A stretch of 51,278 bases of DNA from Pseudidiomarina aquimaris (GCF_003987395.1 NZ_PIPT01000012.1:1-51278); one strand, 5' to 3'; positions 35,702-46,790 are shown, counted from the first letter of the stretch. The notes: generated by a model from the sequence alone, not told the origin. Translations and numbers: made by a program.

Positions 35702-36183
35702 TGGAATATCTCCTTCAGACGACGTTCATAACGCTGTTTGATTTGTTGCACAGTGGCTTGAGGGTCTTCAACATTGAGCGCATGAATAAGAATACTGCGT
35801 CCATCGCGGCCAAGCTCAGCAGAGATGGTTCCTGGGGTTAGGCTAATCGTACTTGCTAAAATAGTGATTGGAACCGAGCCACTAATTTCTAGCGGATATT
35901 CGATCAGCGCAGGTTTAATGTTCTTTCTCGGACGCAAGATAATTGCTGCAATATTAAAGTTGGAAACGATGATATCGCCCAACAATATGAAAAAGTACTG
36001 CACGCCCAACAAAGGGTGGTGCAAGGTGGTTCTGTAGTCCCTTGCCCGTAGAGTATAGAGCGGAATGATGACCGCGAGGATCAAGCCCAAAAGGGTCGCA
36101 CCCACCGATATTTTATTCTGTAAAAGTAACCAAAACGCCAGAAGGAATAGGCTCCACCATGGCGCTGGAATAAGCTTACTCAT
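35695..36183 (-). CDS. mrpE: Mrp antiporter subunit E
   Basis: 162 residues. Hydrophobic N-terminal half (two or three helices) and the MrpE pattern PITILASTISLTPGTISAEL. A short soluble C-terminal part follows (LIHALNVEDPQATVQQIKQR). Overlaps mrpD by 8 bp and mrpF by 7 bp. Confidence 0.93.
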   Translation of the reverse strand: MSKLIPAPWWSLFLLAFWLLLQNKISVGATLLGLILAVIIPLYTLRARDYRTTLHHPLLGVQYFFILLGDIIVSNFNIAAIILRPRKNIKPALIEYPLEISGSVPITILASTISLTPGTISAELGRDGRSILIHALNVEDPQATVQQIKQRYERRLKEIFQC

Positions 36184-37690
36184 GCTGCCCCCCCTCTAAC
36201 ACTTGCGAAATATAGTCGTGCGGATTCGCCAATTGTTCGGCAATTGCGGCACCTAAACCAGAGAAGGTCTGTGCAAAGACCGTCAAAGCCACGGCTCCTA
36301 ATAATAATAGGATGACCGCAATATGCTGCCAGTGGCCATGACTGACATCGTTCGGTTTGCCATCTAGAGTATTCCAGAACATACGGCTGCCAGCACGCGA
36401 TAAGGCAATCATCATTAGAAAGGTTGAGCCGAGGATTAACGGCCACAACCAAGCGACTTGTGCGCCTGTGCGAGCAGCTTCCAGAATGAACAGCTTACTG
36501 ACGAACCCTGATAAGGGCGGGATGCCAATTACGGTGATGGCAGCCAAGAAAAATAAGCCGCCCAACAGATTGTGTTGGGCCATCTTCCGGCCTTTAACAA
36601 TTCGTGATGCAGTTTTACCTCGTTGTTCAGCAATCATATCGACTAACAGGAACAACGCGCCGGTGATCAGCGTTGAGTGCACGAGGTAGAAGAGCATCGC
36701 ACTTATCGCGTCCTGATGACCTAGGCTCAGCGTCGTAAGCATCGTACCCACTGAAACAAGTACAAGATAAGCAACGACTTGGCGGATGTCGCGACTACCA
36801 AGGACACCTAAACCACCCACCAAAATAGTAAACAGGCCAAGCCACCAGAGCCAGTTATAACCAAGAAATGCTGCCTCACCGGCATCGGCGCCGAAGATTA
36901 AGGTGAATACACGAACAATGGCGTAGATCCCTACTTTGGTCATTATCGCAAATAGGGCAGCCACAGTTCCTGTGGTATTCGAGTACGCTTGCGGTAACCA
37001 AAAATACAACGGCAATAGTGCGGACTTCAACGCAAAGACAATAAATAAAATCATCCCGCCGGCGCGCGCTATTGCGGCATCATCACCTTGTAGTAGAGCA
37101 ACTTTTCCAGCCATATCTGCCATATTCAGCGTTCCGGTAATGCCGTAAAGCACACCAAGGCTGATCAAGAAAAGCGCCGAACCGGTTAAGTTCAAAACCA
37201 CATAGTGCAATGTTGCACGTAGCTTCGCTTTACCGCCACCATGCATCAGCAGGGCATAGCTCGAAATCAGAAGGATTTCGAAAAAGACAAACAAGTTAAA
37301 TAGGTCGCCGGTGAGGAAGGCCCCCATGATCCCCAGCACCTGGAATTGAAATAGCGCTTGAAAATGAGATCCTAGATTATCCTCGCCATGGCATGCATAG
37401 ATTAATACAGGCAGGGCAAGAACCGCGGTCAGAAGTACCATAAGCGCCGATAATTTATCGGCAACCAAAACAATCCCAAATGGCGCTTGCCAGCTTCCGA
37501 GAGCATAGACAATGATTTCGCTCTGGACTGCGATGACCAACATAATCGCGACAATAAGCGTTAGCGATGACGCAACCAGCCCGATGATACGACGGTAATA
37601 TTGTGGTCGCTCACCCCACGGAAGTAGCTGCAGCAATGCTGCAAGCATCGGTATAACGACAGGCAGAGTAATTAAATGACTAGTTAACAT
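36176..37690 (-). CDS. mrpD: Mrp antiporter subunit D (NuoN/NuoM-like)
   Basis: 504 residues, about 14 membrane helices, homologous to complex I proton-channel subunits. The conserved membrane glutamate is E138 (NLFVFFEIL) and the channel lysine is K222 (FALKSALLPLYFWLPQAY). Works with MrpA in ion exchange. Shares one base with the mrpC stop and overlaps mrpE by 8 bp. Confidence 0.95.
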   Translation of the reverse strand: MLTSHLITLPVVIPMLAALLQLLPWGERPQYYRRIIGLVASSLTLIVAIMLVIAVQSEIIVYALGSWQAPFGIVLVADKLSALMVLLTAVLALPVLIYACHGEDNLGSHFQALFQFQVLGIMGAFLTGDLFNLFVFFEILLISSYALLMHGGGKAKLRATLHYVVLNLTGSALFLISLGVLYGITGTLNMADMAGKVALLQGDDAAIARAGGMILFIVFALKSALLPLYFWLPQAYSNTTGTVAALFAIMTKVGIYAIVRVFTLIFGADAGEAAFLGYNWLWWLGLFTILVGGLGVLGSRDIRQVVAYLVLVSVGTMLTTLSLGHQDAISAMLFYLVHSTLITGALFLLVDMIAEQRGKTASRIVKGRKMAQHNLLGGLFFLAAITVIGIPPLSGFVSKLFILEAARTGAQVAWLWPLILGSTFLMMIALSRAGSRMFWNTLDGKPNDVSHGHWQHIAVILLLLGAVALTVFAQTFSGLGAAIAEQLANPHDYISQVLEGGQHE

Positions 37691-38034
37691 TAACGCTGTC
37701 CATCCTGTTCCGCATAATTGTAGTCGTTCACTTCGTCTGAGCCGATTTCACCTCTCACGCGCACCGCTAGGATGATCGAGTAAGCGGTCATAGCAAAGCC
37801 AATGACGATAGCGGTTAAAACCAGCGCTTGAGGGAGTGGGTCGGTGGTGTTCTCACTGACCCCAACAATTGGCAATTCGTTGATGACTAGACGACCGGTG
37901 GAAAACAAGAACAAATTCACCGCGTAAGACAACATGGTCAAGCCGATAACAATCGGAAAAGAACGCCCACGCAAAATCAAAAACACGCTGCAAGCGGTTA
38001 GTGTTCCCACGGTAATCGCGTATAAAGTTTCCAT
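37690..38034 (-). CDS. mrpC: Mrp antiporter subunit C (NuoK-like)
   Basis: 114 residues, three membrane helices, NuoK-like, with the family pattern DPLPQALVLTAIVIGFA. One-base overlaps with both neighbours (mrpA and mrpD) show tight coupling. Confidence 0.95.
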   Translation of the reverse strand: METLYAITVGTLTACSVFLILRGRSFPIVIGLTMLSYAVNLFLFSTGRLVINELPIVGVSENTTDPLPQALVLTAIVIGFAMTAYSIILAVRVRGEIGSDEVNDYNYAEQDGQR

Positions 38035-40823
38035 TAGTAACCCTCCTGACGGGGACGATGCCGAGTCGTCATTTGGCCAAAGTTTGCAAGTATCATGAGT
38101 GTTGCCCCAATGACGGTGAGGTAAACACCTAAGTCAAATAAAATGGCAGTTGCGAGCTCGAATTTACCCACCAATGGCCAATACACATAAGTAAAACTTG
38201 AGGTGAGGAAGTTATGGTCGAATAGCCAACTGCCGAGACCGGTAAACAGCGCGATCATGACCCCCACCGAAGTAAGGGTTTGATAGTTGTAGTCGAAGCG
38301 CGACTTAACCCAGTCAACACCGTTAGCGATGTACTGCAAGATCATGGCTGCCGCTGTAACGAGGCCAGCGATAAAACCGCCTCCCGGTAAGTTGTGTCCG
38401 CGTAGGAAAATGTAGACCGACACCATCAACGCCAGAGGTAACAATGCTTGTGAAACCGTTTGTACCAACAACGGGTGTTTGACACGGTGCCATGAGCGGC
38501 CATCAACGTCACTGGAGGGCATGAATGGTCGCAGGTTATTCAGCAGCTTGTGAATACCCGCAGCGGCAATTGCAAGCACGGTGATTTCACCTAACGTATC
38601 GAATCCACGGAAGTCGACGAGGATGACATTGACCACATTGGTACCGCCACCACCAGGAACCGAGTTCGCAAGGAAGAAGTCGGAGATGCTATTCAATGGT
38701 CGGGTCATCAACGCATAGTTCAAGGTACCAACAATGCCACCGATACTACCTGCTAAGAGAACATCTCGTGCGACTCGGCGGCCGCTTGATGCGCGCGGGA
38801 TCCTTTGTGGCATAAAGAACAGGGCGAGAATCATCAGAATGATGCTAACGACTTCAACCACGAGTTGTGTCATTGCTAGATCTGGCGCGGAAAAATGAAT
38901 AAAGCTCAACGAAACAATCAGACCGACCACCGACAGCATCATTAGTGAAGTTAAGCGCTGTCGATGTAACATTGCGGTCGATATCGCTGCAAGCATCAGC
39001 AGAACGGCCCCGACCAAGCTCACCGCATCAATCGGAAGCTGTGGGCGACTCCCGCTAAGTTGCATGATATCTGCAAGTTCGGGTATCACCACAACCAACG
39101 TAAATACCAGCAGAAATGCGACATAACGTTGTAGTGAGCCGTTCTCGATCGTTTGCATGAGTTCATCGCAAAAACGCGTTGTTCTGCTGACAATTTTGGC
39201 GAAGACATCCTTGGCATCATGCGGATCAAATTGACGACTGAAGGTCAGCAATTCAGCACGACCGATATAGATGGCGATACCTCCGGCGACCGCGAGTGCA
39301 CTCATCAACAAGGGCATATTGAAACCGTGCCAGATAGCGATATCCAAACTTGGCACACTACCGCTCACAGCCAGTGCTGCAGGTTCTAAAATCCCTGCAG
39401 TTAACAGCATTGGTGCAACACCTACAGCAACGCAAAGAATCGAGAAAATGATAACTGGGAAGCGCATCATCATTGGCGGTTCATGCGGCTTCTTCGGCAG
39501 ATCAGTGGCGGGTTCTTGGAAAAATACATCGTGGACAAAGCGCACCGAGTAGGCGACCGAGAGCATCGCACCTAAGGTAGCTAAAACGGGCACAAACCAA
39601 GAGAGTCCGCCAAACAAATGCTGGTTGTAGGCTTCCGCAAAGAACATTTCTTTAGACAAGAAACCGTTGAATAACGGTATCCCAGCCATTGCTGCAGAGG
39701 TAATTACCGCGAGCACCATGGTGAACGGCATCGCTTTGCGTAAGCCGCTGAGTTTGCGCATGTCGCGTGAACCTGTCTCATGGTCAATGATGCCCGCAAT
39801 CATGAACAAGCCGGCTTTGAAGGTGGCATGGTTAAGAATATGGAAGAGGGCGGCGACAATAGCGCCGGCGCTGCCCAACCCCAAGAGCATCGTAATCAGC
39901 CCGAGGTGACTAATAGTAGAGAAGGCTAACAAGCCTTTGAGATCTGTTTTTAGCAGAGCGAAATAAGCGCCAAAGAGGAGTGTTGCTAGTCCCGTTAGGG
40001 TAACGATAGTTGTCCACTCTGGGGTGCCCCCTAACGCCGGTGTTAAACGCGCTAATAAGAAGATACCGGCTTTCACCATGGTGGCCGAGTGTAAGTAGGC
40101 ACTTACTGGGGTCGGCGCCGCCATAGCGTGTGGTAACCAAAACTGAAATGGAAATTGTGCTGACTTGGTGAAAGCACCGATCAACACCAAAATAAGCGCA
40201 GTAAAATAAAGGTCGTGGTTTTTAATTGTCTCCGCAGCGGCTAGGACTGCATCGACTTGATAGCTACCGGCGATATTACCAATCAATAAAATGCCGGCCA
40301 GTAAAGCCAAACCACCCGCACCAGTAATAGCTAGGGCCATGCGAGCGCCGCGGCGCGCATTGCTTTGATGGAACCAGTAACCGATAAGCAGGAACGACGA
40401 AATACTTGTCAGCTCCCAAAAGAACCACATAAAGATGAGGTTATCGGCGGTTACGATGCCCAGCATAGACCCCATGAAAAGGAGCAGACAGGCAAAAAAG
40501 CGTGGCGCACTATCTTTGCTGCTCAAATAAAAGTGCGCGTAAATCACGACGAGTAGGCCGATACCTAAGATGAGCCCGGCGAAAAGTAAAGAAAGCCCGT
40601 CCAAACGAAACGCGATATCGATGCCGATAGTGGGTAGCCACTCAAGGAAGAACTTTGGGACCGAACCATCGAGCGTAGCGGGAGCAGCGAACAACAACAG
40701 AATGAGGCTTAGCCCAGTTATGCCGGCGGCGGCAAGTGTGCTGTGCAGGCGCGAGCGACTTCCCAAGAGCAGTGGGAGTATGGCGCCGATAAAGGGCAAA
40801 AATACTATAGCAGCTAAGTTCAT
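38034..40823 (-). CDS. mrpA: Mrp antiporter fused subunit A/B (NuoL-like plus MrpB domain)
   Basis: 929 residues, about 21 or more helices. The NuoL-like part carries E137 (MWFFWELTS), K220 ([19 protein letters not shown]) and K251 ([11 protein letters not shown]), the residues that carry protons in the family. The C-terminal part from about 790 ([19 protein letters not shown]...[11 protein letters not shown]) is an MrpB/MnhB domain. There is no separate mrpB gene, so this is the fused A/B (group 2) Mrp. First gene of the operon, with AGAGGAC before its ATG. The complex exchanges Na+ (possibly K+ or Li+) for H+, typical of halophilic or alkaline marine life. Confidence 0.95.
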   Translation of the reverse strand: MNLAAIVFLPFIGAILPLLLGSRSRLHSTLAAAGITGLSLILLLFAAPATLDGSVPKFFLEWLPTIGIDIAFRLDGLSLLFAGLILGIGLLVVIYAHFYLSSKDSAPRFFACLLLFMGSMLGIVTADNLIFMWFFWELTSISSFLLIGYWFHQSNARRGARMALAITGAGGLALLAGILLIGNIAGSYQVDAVLAAAETIKNHDLYFTALILVLIGAFTKSAQFPFQFWLPHAMAAPTPVSAYLHSATMVKAGIFLLARLTPALGGTPEWTTIVTLTGLATLLFGAYFALLKTDLKGLLAFSTISHLGLITMLLGLGSAGAIVAALFHILNHATFKAGLFMIAGIIDHETGSRDMRKLSGLRKAMPFTMVLAVITSAAMAGIPLFNGFLSKEMFFAEAYNQHLFGGLSWFVPVLATLGAMLSVAYSVRFVHDVFFQEPATDLPKKPHEPPMMMRFPVIIFSILCVAVGVAPMLLTAGILEPAALAVSGSVPSLDIAIWHGFNMPLLMSALAVAGGIAIYIGRAELLTFSRQFDPHDAKDVFAKIVSRTTRFCDELMQTIENGSLQRYVAFLLVFTLVVVIPELADIMQLSGSRPQLPIDAVSLVGAVLLMLAAISTAMLHRQRLTSLMMLSVVGLIVSLSFIHFSAPDLAMTQLVVEVVSIILMILALFFMPQRIPRASSGRRVARDVLLAGSIGGIVGTLNYALMTRPLNSISDFFLANSVPGGGGTNVVNVILVDFRGFDTLGEITVLAIAAAGIHKLLNNLRPFMPSSDVDGRSWHRVKHPLLVQTVSQALLPLALMVSVYIFLRGHNLPGGGFIAGLVTAAAMILQYIANGVDWVKSRFDYNYQTLTSVGVMIALFTGLGSWLFDHNFLTSSFTYVYWPLVGKFELATAILFDLGVYLTVIGATLMILANFGQMTTRHRPRQEGY

Positions 40824-41133
40824 TTGTCCTCTCTAGGGCTACAACTTCGTAGTTTTTAACTGTCGACTGTAAGTCTAATAGGTTTGAATTTACCACTTCG
40901 ATCAGTCGCTTGCCAACTGCTTCGGTCGCACGCAGAGTGGTGTTGAGCCCCAAATTGGCACTATCGAAACTCATAAATAAGTACAGCTATTTCGCTAGCA
41001 TTTTGCCTGCTGGGTTGTTACTATTAGGGCGCTTTCCATCGGGTGTCGTTAGTTGTGCGACAAACAGCGTAAAAAATTCGCGAACAAGCCCGCAAGAAAA
41101 TCATCCCTAGTACTATCATCTCAAATTTTTATC

Positions 41134-41142
41134 TGTTACAAT
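41134..41142 (+). promoter_or_regulatory. Extended -10 promoter of the spc operon
   Basis: TGTTACAAT (TGn plus TACAAT, the -10 at 41137-41142), with a GC-rich discriminator TCGCCGCC immediately after. The -35 region is weak. The block 41136-41150 matches the rRNA promoter block at 50834-50848 at 14 of 15 bases. Confidence 0.7.
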
Positions 41143-41219
41143 TCGCCGCCCTTTTTATAAGGGGAAATCTTTTATTCTCTTCTAACTATTGAAAAGATGT
41201 GAATAAAAGGACGGACAAC

Positions 41220-41233
41220 GACCCGAGAGGGTC
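41220..41233 (+). promoter_or_regulatory. GAGA-tetraloop hairpin in the rplN leader
   Basis: GACCC-GAGA-GGGTC, 5-bp stem with a GNRA tetraloop, 28 bp before the rplN ATG. No T-run follows, so it is not a terminator; role unknown. Confidence 0.4.
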
Positions 41234-41261
41234 TGTTTAATTAATCAAGCGGAGCACTGCA

Positions 41262-41630
41262 ATGATCCAAATGCAAACTACACTGGACGTGGCCGATAAC
41301 TCGGGCGCTCGCAGCGTACAATGTATTAAGGTTCTGGGTGGCTCGCACCGCCGGTACGCAAACATTGGCGACATCATCAAAGTTTCTGTTAAAGAAGCGA
41401 TTCCTCGCGGTAAAGTGAAGAAAGGTGACGTAGTTAATGCGGTGGTCGTTCGCACCAGAAAAGGCGTCCGTCGTCAAGACGGGTCAGTCATCCGTTTTGA
41501 CCGCAACGCGGCTGTATTGTTGAATAACAACCAACAGCCAATTGGCACTCGTATCTTTGGACCAGTGACTCGTGAATTGCGCTCTGAGCAATTTATGAAG
41601 ATTGTTTCTCTGGCACCAGAAGTACTGTAA
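41262..41630 (+). CDS. rplN: 50S ribosomal protein L14
   Basis: 122 residues, start [20 protein letters not shown] typical of bacterial L14, which binds 23S rRNA near the L19 site. It is the first gene of the spc operon and, unusually, follows a promoter instead of rpsQ. Ribosome binding site GGAG precedes it. Confidence 0.98.
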   Translation: MIQMQTTLDVADNSGARSVQCIKVLGGSHRRYANIGDIIKVSVKEAIPRGKVKKGDVVNAVVVRTRKGVRRQDGSVIRFDRNAAVLLNNNQQPIGTRIFGPVTRELRSEQFMKIVSLAPEVL

Positions 41631-41640
41631 GGAGTCAGTT

Positions 41641-41955
41641 ATGGCGGCAAAAATCAAACGTGATGACGAAGTAGTAGTCCTGGCAGGTAAAGACAAAGGT
41701 AAGCGCGGCAAAGTGCTTAAAGTCGACACCGCTAAAAATCGTGTTTTCGTTGAAGGCGTAAACATCGTGAAGAAACACCAGAAGCCAAACCCGGCTCTTG
41801 GCGTTGCTGGCGGTGTGATTGAGCAAGAAGCTTCAATCGACGTTTCTAACGTTGCGATTTATAACCCAGAGACTGGTAAAGCAGATCGTGTTGGTTTCAA
41901 ACTTGAAGACGGCAAAAAAGTTCGTTTCTTCAAGTCGAACAACGCAATCATTTAA
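41641..41955 (+). CDS. rplX: 50S ribosomal protein L24
   Basis: 104 residues with the KOW motif region [20 protein letters not shown]. The ATG at 41641 ([10 protein letters not shown]) is chosen over one at 41602 inside rplN; AAGGAG lies just upstream. An assembly-initiating protein of the large subunit. Confidence 0.98.
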   Translation: MAAKIKRDDEVVVLAGKDKGKRGKVLKVDTAKNRVFVEGVNIVKKHQKPNPALGVAGGVIEQEASIDVSNVAIYNPETGKADRVGFKLEDGKKVRFFKSNNAII

Positions 41956-41976
41956 TTTTTAATTTGGAGTTTTACG

Positions 41977-42516
41977 ATGGCGAAACTGCATGATTTTTAC
42001 AAAGAATCAGTAGTTCCTGAGCTGGTTAAACAGTTCAGCTACAACAGCGTCATGCAAGTCCCTCGGATTGAGAAAATCACCCTTAACATGGGTGTTGGTG
42101 AAGCTCTGGCTGACAAAAAGATTCTCGACAACGCAGTGGCCGACCTAGAAGCTATTTCTGGTCAACGCCCAGTTCGTACCGTTGCTCGTAAATCTGTCGC
42201 TGGCTTCAAAATCCGTGAAGGCTACCCAATTGGCTGTAAAGTGACTCTGCGTGGCGAACGTATGTGGGATTTCTTAGAGCGTTTAATCTCTATTGCAATT
42301 CCTCGTGTTCGTGACTTCCGTGGTTTGAACCCTAAATCATTCGACGGACGTGGAAATTATAGTATGGGTGTGCGTGAGCAAATCATTTTCCCTGAAATCG
42401 ACTTTGATAAAGTTGACCGGGTACGTGGTTTGGATATCACTATCACAACTACTGCAGGCACTGATGACGAAGCTCGCGCTTTGCTCGCTGCCTTTAACTT
42501 CCCGTTCAAGAAGTAA
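41977..42516 (+). CDS. rplE: 50S ribosomal protein L5
   Basis: 179 residues, the same length as E. coli L5, which binds 5S rRNA. Family blocks [30 protein letters not shown] and the C-terminal [21 protein letters not shown] are present. In E. coli the S8 repressor site is at the rplX-rplE junction; the 21-bp gap here shows no obvious copy of it. Confidence 0.98.
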   Translation: MAKLHDFYKESVVPELVKQFSYNSVMQVPRIEKITLNMGVGEALADKKILDNAVADLEAISGQRPVRTVARKSVAGFKIREGYPIGCKVTLRGERMWDFLERLISIAIPRVRDFRGLNPKSFDGRGNYSMGVREQIIFPEIDFDKVDRVRGLDITITTTAGTDDEARALLAAFNFPFKK

Positions 42517-42527
42517 GGTGTAGAGTT

Positions 42528-42833
42528 ATGGCTAAAGAAGCAATGAAAATGCGTGAGCTCAAGCGTCAAAAGCTTGCAGCTAAATACGCAGAGAAACGCA
42601 TCGCACTTAAAGCTGTGATCAGCGATCCGAATACTTCGGATGAAGAGCGTTGGGAAGCCGTGCTGAAATTGCAAAGTCTCCCACGTGATTCAAGCCCTAG
42701 CCGTCAGCGTAATCGCTGCCGCGTTACAGGCCGCCCTCACGGTTTCTTACGTAAATTCGGTATGAGCCGAATCAAAGTTCGTGAGAAAGCGATGCGCGGT
42801 GAAATTCCTGGCTTGAAAAAAGCTAGCTGGTAA
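42528..42833 (+). CDS. rpsN: 30S ribosomal protein S14
   Basis: 101 residues, the long zinc-free form: the region [21 protein letters not shown] has one Cys where the zinc form has C-x2-C. This is the usual proteobacterial S14. Confidence 0.98.
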   Translation: MAKEAMKMRELKRQKLAAKYAEKRIALKAVISDPNTSDEERWEAVLKLQSLPRDSSPSRQRNRCRVTGRPHGFLRKFGMSRIKVREKAMRGEIPGLKKASW

Positions 42834-42859
42834 GCCACGAGTCACGGGAGAAAGCAAAT

Positions 42860-43252
42860 ATGAGCATGCAAGATCCAATTGCGGATATGTTCACTCGCAT
42901 CCGCAACGCTCAGGGTGCTAACAAAGTCGCCGTGCGCATGCCTGCTTCTAAGCAGAAAGTGGCTATTGCCCAAGTTCTGAAAGAAGAAGGTTATATCGCG
43001 GATTTCAGCGTGTCTGGTGAAGTGAAAGCTGAACTAGAAGTTACGTTGAAATACTTTGAAGGCAAACCTGTTATCGAATCAATTGAGCGCGTAAGTCGCC
43101 CTGGTCTGCGTATCTACAAGAAACGCAACGAACTACCTAAAGTAATGGGTGGTCTAGGTGTGGCAGTCGTCTCAACTTCTAAAGGCCTGATGACCGACCG
43201 CGCCGCTCGCAAAGCGGGTCTTGGCGGTGAAGTTATCGGTTACGTAGCGTAA
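42860..43252 (+). CDS. rpsH: 30S ribosomal protein S8
   Basis: 130 residues, start [18 protein letters not shown] and C-terminal [20 protein letters not shown]. It binds 16S rRNA and, in E. coli, represses the spc operon post-transcriptionally. Confidence 0.98.
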   Translation: MSMQDPIADMFTRIRNAQGANKVAVRMPASKQKVAIAQVLKEEGYIADFSVSGEVKAELEVTLKYFEGKPVIESIERVSRPGLRIYKKRNELPKVMGGLGVAVVSTSKGLMTDRAARKAGLGGEVIGYVA

Positions 43253-43266
43253 CGAGGAGTTAGGAA

Positions 43267-43800
43267 ATGTCACGAGTTGCTAAAGCACCTATTGCCATTC
43301 CTGCTGGCGTTGAAGTTACGCTAAATGGCCAGGAAGTGACAATTAAAGGTGCCAAAGGCTCTTTGAGCCGTGTAGTTAACGACGCTGTTGAAGTTATTCA
43401 AGAAGACAGCGTATTGCGTACTATCCCACGCGAAGGAGTTGCAAATGCAACTGCTCAAGCGGGTACCGCACGTGCGTTACTACAAAACATGGTGGTTGGT
43501 GTTGCGCAAGGTTATGAGCGTAAGCTGCAATTAGTTGGTGTTGGTTACCGTGCAAATACTGCCGGTTCAAAACTGAACCTAACTTTGGGCTTCTCTCATC
43601 CTGTAGAGTTCGATATCCCTCAGGGAATCACTATCGAAGTCCCAACACAAACTGAAGTAGTCGTTAAAGGTGTAGACAAGCAGTTAGTCGGTCAAGTTGC
43701 CGCTAACATTCGCGCGTACCGTAAGCCTGAACCTTACAAAGGTAAAGGTGTACGTTATGCCGATGAGCAAGTACGCCGTAAAGAAGCCAAGAAAAAGTAA
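43267..43800 (+). CDS. rplF: 50S ribosomal protein L6
   Basis: 177 residues, two L6 repeats, with [15 protein letters not shown] in the middle and [14 protein letters not shown] near the end, as in E. coli. Ribosome binding site GAGGAG. Confidence 0.98.
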   Translation: MSRVAKAPIAIPAGVEVTLNGQEVTIKGAKGSLSRVVNDAVEVIQEDSVLRTIPREGVANATAQAGTARALLQNMVVGVAQGYERKLQLVGVGYRANTAGSKLNLTLGFSHPVEFDIPQGITIEVPTQTEVVVKGVDKQLVGQVAANIRAYRKPEPYKGKGVRYADEQVRRKEAKKK

Positions 43801-43809
43801 GGTAAGACG

Positions 43810-44163
43810 ATGGACAAGAAAACAGCTCGCTTACGCCGCGCCACTCGCGCACGTAAGAAAATGCTTGAGTTGGGTGCAAACCGCCTGGTCGTTCACCGTA
43901 CACCACGGCATATTTACGCACAGCTCATTGCACCGAACGGTTCTGAAGTTGTAGCTTCAGCATCAACAGTCGAAAAAGCTGTCAAAGACGCGGTAAAAGC
44001 TACCGGCAACGTCGATGCAGCGAAGACAGTTGGTAAGCTGATCGCTGAACGGGCGATTGAGAAAGGCATCAAAGATGTTGCTTTTGATCGCAGTGGTTTC
44101 CGTTATCACGGTCGCGTTGCCGCTTTGGCTGACGCAGCTCGTGAAGCTGGACTTCAGTTCTAG
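43810..44163 (+). CDS. rplR: 50S ribosomal protein L18
   Basis: 117 residues with [20 protein letters not shown] and [20 protein letters not shown]. It binds 5S rRNA together with L5. Confidence 0.98.
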   Translation: MDKKTARLRRATRARKKMLELGANRLVVHRTPRHIYAQLIAPNGSEVVASASTVEKAVKDAVKATGNVDAAKTVGKLIAERAIEKGIKDVAFDRSGFRYHGRVAALADAAREAGLQF

Positions 44164-44172
44164 GAGACGAAC

Positions 44173-44679
44173 ATGGCAAATGCAAATGTAGAAGCTCAAC
44201 AAAGTGACCTGCAAGAAAAGCTAATCACAGTAAACCGTGTAGCAAAAGTAGTTAAAGGTGGTCGTATCTTTAGCTTCACTGCACTTACTGTAGTTGGTGA
44301 CGGTCAGGGCAAAGTGGGTTTCGGTTATGGTAAAGCACGCGAAGTTCCAGCTGCTATTCAAAAGGCAATGGAAAAAGCGCGTCGCAACATGGTAACCGTG
44401 CAGCTGAAAGGCGACACTTTGCAACATCCTGTAAAAGGCCGTCATTCAGGTTCACAGGTATTCATGCAGCCAGCCTCTGAAGGTACAGGTATCATCGCCG
44501 GCGGTGCGATGCGTGCAGTACTCGAAGTAGCAGGCGTGCACAACGTGCTGTCAAAAGCATATGGTTCAACCAACCCAATCAACGTTGTACGTGCCACTAT
44601 CAAGGCACTTCACAACATGAAGTCGCCAGAACAAGTGGCGGCTAAGCGTGGATTGCGCGTTGAAGACATTTTGGGGTAG
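44173..44679 (+). CDS. rpsE: 30S ribosomal protein S5
   Basis: 168 residues. RNA-binding N-domain ([20 protein letters not shown]) and the [19 protein letters not shown] loop implicated in decoding accuracy and spectinomycin sensitivity. Normal length. Confidence 0.98.
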   Translation: MANANVEAQQSDLQEKLITVNRVAKVVKGGRIFSFTALTVVGDGQGKVGFGYGKAREVPAAIQKAMEKARRNMVTVQLKGDTLQHPVKGRHSGSQVFMQPASEGTGIIAGGAMRAVLEVAGVHNVLSKAYGSTNPINVVRATIKALHNMKSPEQVAAKRGLRVEDILG

Positions 44680-44685
44680 TGAACA

Positions 44686-44868
44686 ATGGCGAAAAAGACA
44701 ATCAAAGTAACACAGACGCGTAGCAGCATCGGTCGTTTGCCGAAGCACAAAGCTACTCTACGTGGTCTTGGTCTACGCCGCATTGGTCACACGGTCGAGC
44801 TGGAAGATACTCCAGCCGTCCGCGGCATGGTGAACCAAGTCACTTACATGGTAAAGGTGGAGGACTAA
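44686..44868 (+). CDS. rpmD: 50S ribosomal protein L30
   Basis: 60 residues with [20 protein letters not shown], the family signature. Six bp after rpsE, which places it firmly in the operon. Confidence 0.97.
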   Translation: MAKKTIKVTQTRSSIGRLPKHKATLRGLGLRRIGHTVELEDTPAVRGMVNQVTYMVKVED

Positions 44869-44872
44869 TACG

Positions 44873-45307
44873 ATGTTCTTGAACTCACTCTCCCCTGCAC
44901 CTGGTGCTAAAACCAGCAAAAAACGTCTAGGACGTGGTATTGGCTCAGGCTTAGGAAAAACTGGTGGACGTGGCCATAAAGGTCAAAAGTCTCGCTCAGG
45001 CGGTACTGTCAAGCCAGGTTTCGAAGGCGGTCAAATGCCAATCCAACGTCGCTTGCCGAAGTTTGGTTTCACTTCACGTAAGTCATTCGTGACTGCTGAA
45101 GTTAACCTTGCTGAAGTAGCGAAAGTTGCTGGTGATACTGTTAACATGGCGAGCTTGAAAGAAGCTGGTTTGATTCGTAACGACATCTTGTTCGTTAAAG
45201 TGATCAAGTCAGGCGAAATCAACCGTGCCGTTACAGTACAAGGCATCAAGGTCACCAAAGGCGCCCGCGAAGCTATTGAAGCTGCTGGCGGCAAAATCGA
45301 AGGATAG
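44873..45307 (+). CDS. rplO: 50S ribosomal protein L15
   Basis: 144 residues; glycine-rich basic N-terminus ([20 protein letters not shown]) and the globular C-terminal part ending [16 protein letters not shown]. Five bp before secY. Confidence 0.98.
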   Translation: MFLNSLSPAPGAKTSKKRLGRGIGSGLGKTGGRGHKGQKSRSGGTVKPGFEGGQMPIQRRLPKFGFTSRKSFVTAEVNLAEVAKVAGDTVNMASLKEAGLIRNDILFVKVIKSGEINRAVTVQGIKVTKGAREAIEAAGGKIEG

Positions 45308-45312
45308 AGCAA

Positions 45313-46641
45313 ATGGCTAAACCAGGATTGGAATCTAACAGAGCTCAAGGCGGCACCTCGGAACTAAAACGACGCCTGCTGTTTGTACTCGGCGCGTTGA
45401 TCGTGTTCCGTGCGGGCTCCTTTGTGCCTATTCCTGGTATTGATGCCGCTGTATTGGCGCAGCTATTTGACCAGCAAAGAGACACCATCGTTGCCATGTT
45501 TAACATGTTCAGCGGTGGTGCACTTGAACGTGCATCGGTATTCGCTTTGGGTATCATGCCGTACATCACTGCATCGATTATTATGCAACTTGCCTCAGTG
45601 GTTCATCCACGTTTGGCAGAGCTTAAGAAAGAAGGTGAAGCAGGTCGACGTAAGATTAGCCAATACACGCGTTGGGGTACTTTGGTACTTGCGACGTTCC
45701 AATCAATTGGTATTGCCACTGGCTTGCCAAGTCTGATGCCAGGACTCGTTATCGATCCAGGTTTCGGATTCTACTTCACAGCTGTTGTGAGCCTTGTCAC
45801 AGGAACCATGTTCCTTATGTGGTTAGGTGAGCAAATCACTGAACGTGGGATTGGTAACGGTATCTCTATTCTTATTTTCACCGGTATTGTTGCGGGCCTC
45901 CCGTCTGCCATTGGGCAAACGGCTGAGCAAGCACGTCAAGGTGATTTACATTTATTGTTGTTATTGCTGATTGGTGTAATTGTTTTCGCCGTGACGTATT
46001 TCGTAGTTTTCGTTGAGCGCGGTCAGCGCCGAATTGTGGTAAACTACGCGAAACGTCAGCAAGGACGTAAAGTTTTTGCGGCGCAAAGCACGCACTTGCC
46101 ATTGAAAGTTAATATGGCAGGTGTGATTCCGCCGATCTTTGCATCGAGCATTATTTTGTTCCCAAGCACTATCGCTACTTGGTTCGGCCAAGGCGAGGGT
46201 GTGGTAGCAAACTTCTTACAAGAGGTCTCGTTGACGTTGTCACCGGGTCAACCTCTGTACGTAATGCTTTATGCAGCGGCAATTATCTTCTTCTGTTTCT
46301 TCTACACTGCGTTGGTGTTCAACCCGCGTGAGACAGCAGATAACTTGAAGAAGTCGGGTGCGTTTATCCCTGGTATTCGTCCAGGCGAGCAAACCTCTCG
46401 TTACATCGATAAAGTAATGACCCGGTTGACGCTTGCGGGCGCGCTGTACATTACCTTTGTCTGTTTGGTTCCTGAGTTCATGATGATTGCGTGGAACGTT
46501 CAGTTCTACTTTGGCGGTACATCACTATTGATTATCGTTGTAGTTATCATGGATTTTATGGCGCAGGTCCAGACTCATCTGATGTCACATCAGTATGATT
46601 CTGTCCTGAAAAAAGCTAACCTAAAAGGCTTCGGCCGTTAA
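45313..46641 (+). CDS. secY: Protein translocase subunit SecY
   Basis: 442 residues (E. coli 443) with ten membrane segments. The plug/TM2 region [20 protein letters not shown] and the cytoplasmic loop [20 protein letters not shown] match SecY. Central channel of the Sec translocon with SecE and SecG. Ribosomal-operon position conserved. Confidence 0.98.
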   Translation: MAKPGLESNRAQGGTSELKRRLLFVLGALIVFRAGSFVPIPGIDAAVLAQLFDQQRDTIVAMFNMFSGGALERASVFALGIMPYITASIIMQLASVVHPRLAELKKEGEAGRRKISQYTRWGTLVLATFQSIGIATGLPSLMPGLVIDPGFGFYFTAVVSLVTGTMFLMWLGEQITERGIGNGISILIFTGIVAGLPSAIGQTAEQARQGDLHLLLLLLIGVIVFAVTYFVVFVERGQRRIVVNYAKRQQGRKVFAAQSTHLPLKVNMAGVIPPIFASSIILFPSTIATWFGQGEGVVANFLQEVSLTLSPGQPLYVMLYAAAIIFFCFFYTALVFNPRETADNLKKSGAFIPGIRPGEQTSRYIDKVMTRLTLAGALYITFVCLVPEFMMIAWNVQFYFGGTSLLIIVVVIMDFMAQVQTHLMSHQYDSVLKKANLKGFGR

Positions 46642-46666
46642 GGTTGGATAATTACGGAGTGTAGCA

Positions 46667-46780
46667 ATGAAAGTTCGTGCTTCCGTGAAGAAAATCTGCC
46701 GTAACTGTAAAGTTATCAAGCGCAACGGCGTTGTGCGCGTAATTTGCAGTGACCCTAAGCACAAGCAACGGCAAGGTTAA
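46667..46780 (+). CDS. rpmJ: 50S ribosomal protein L36
   Basis: A 37-residue gene too short for ordinary ORF cut-offs. The product starts [19 protein letters not shown] and carries the zinc ligands C11, C14, C27 and H32 of the zinc-binding (C+) L36. GGAG lies 8 bp before the ATG. Last gene of the spc operon, 25 bp after secY. Confidence 0.97.
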   Translation: MKVRASVKKICRNCKVIKRNGVVRVICSDPKHKQRQG

Positions 46781-46790
46781 TTCGAGAAAG

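Larger units (their letters stand above)
40824..41261. promoter_or_regulatory. Divergent intergenic region between mrp and the spc operon
   Basis: 438 bp with no gene. The left part holds the mrp ribosome binding site (AGAGGAC read leftwards), but I could not fix a strong mrp promoter. The right part holds the spc promoter (extended -10 at 41134-41142) and a leader hairpin (41220-41233), listed separately. In relatives this position is occupied by the end of the S10 operon (rpmC, rpsQ); no trace of either was seen. Confidence 0.6.
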
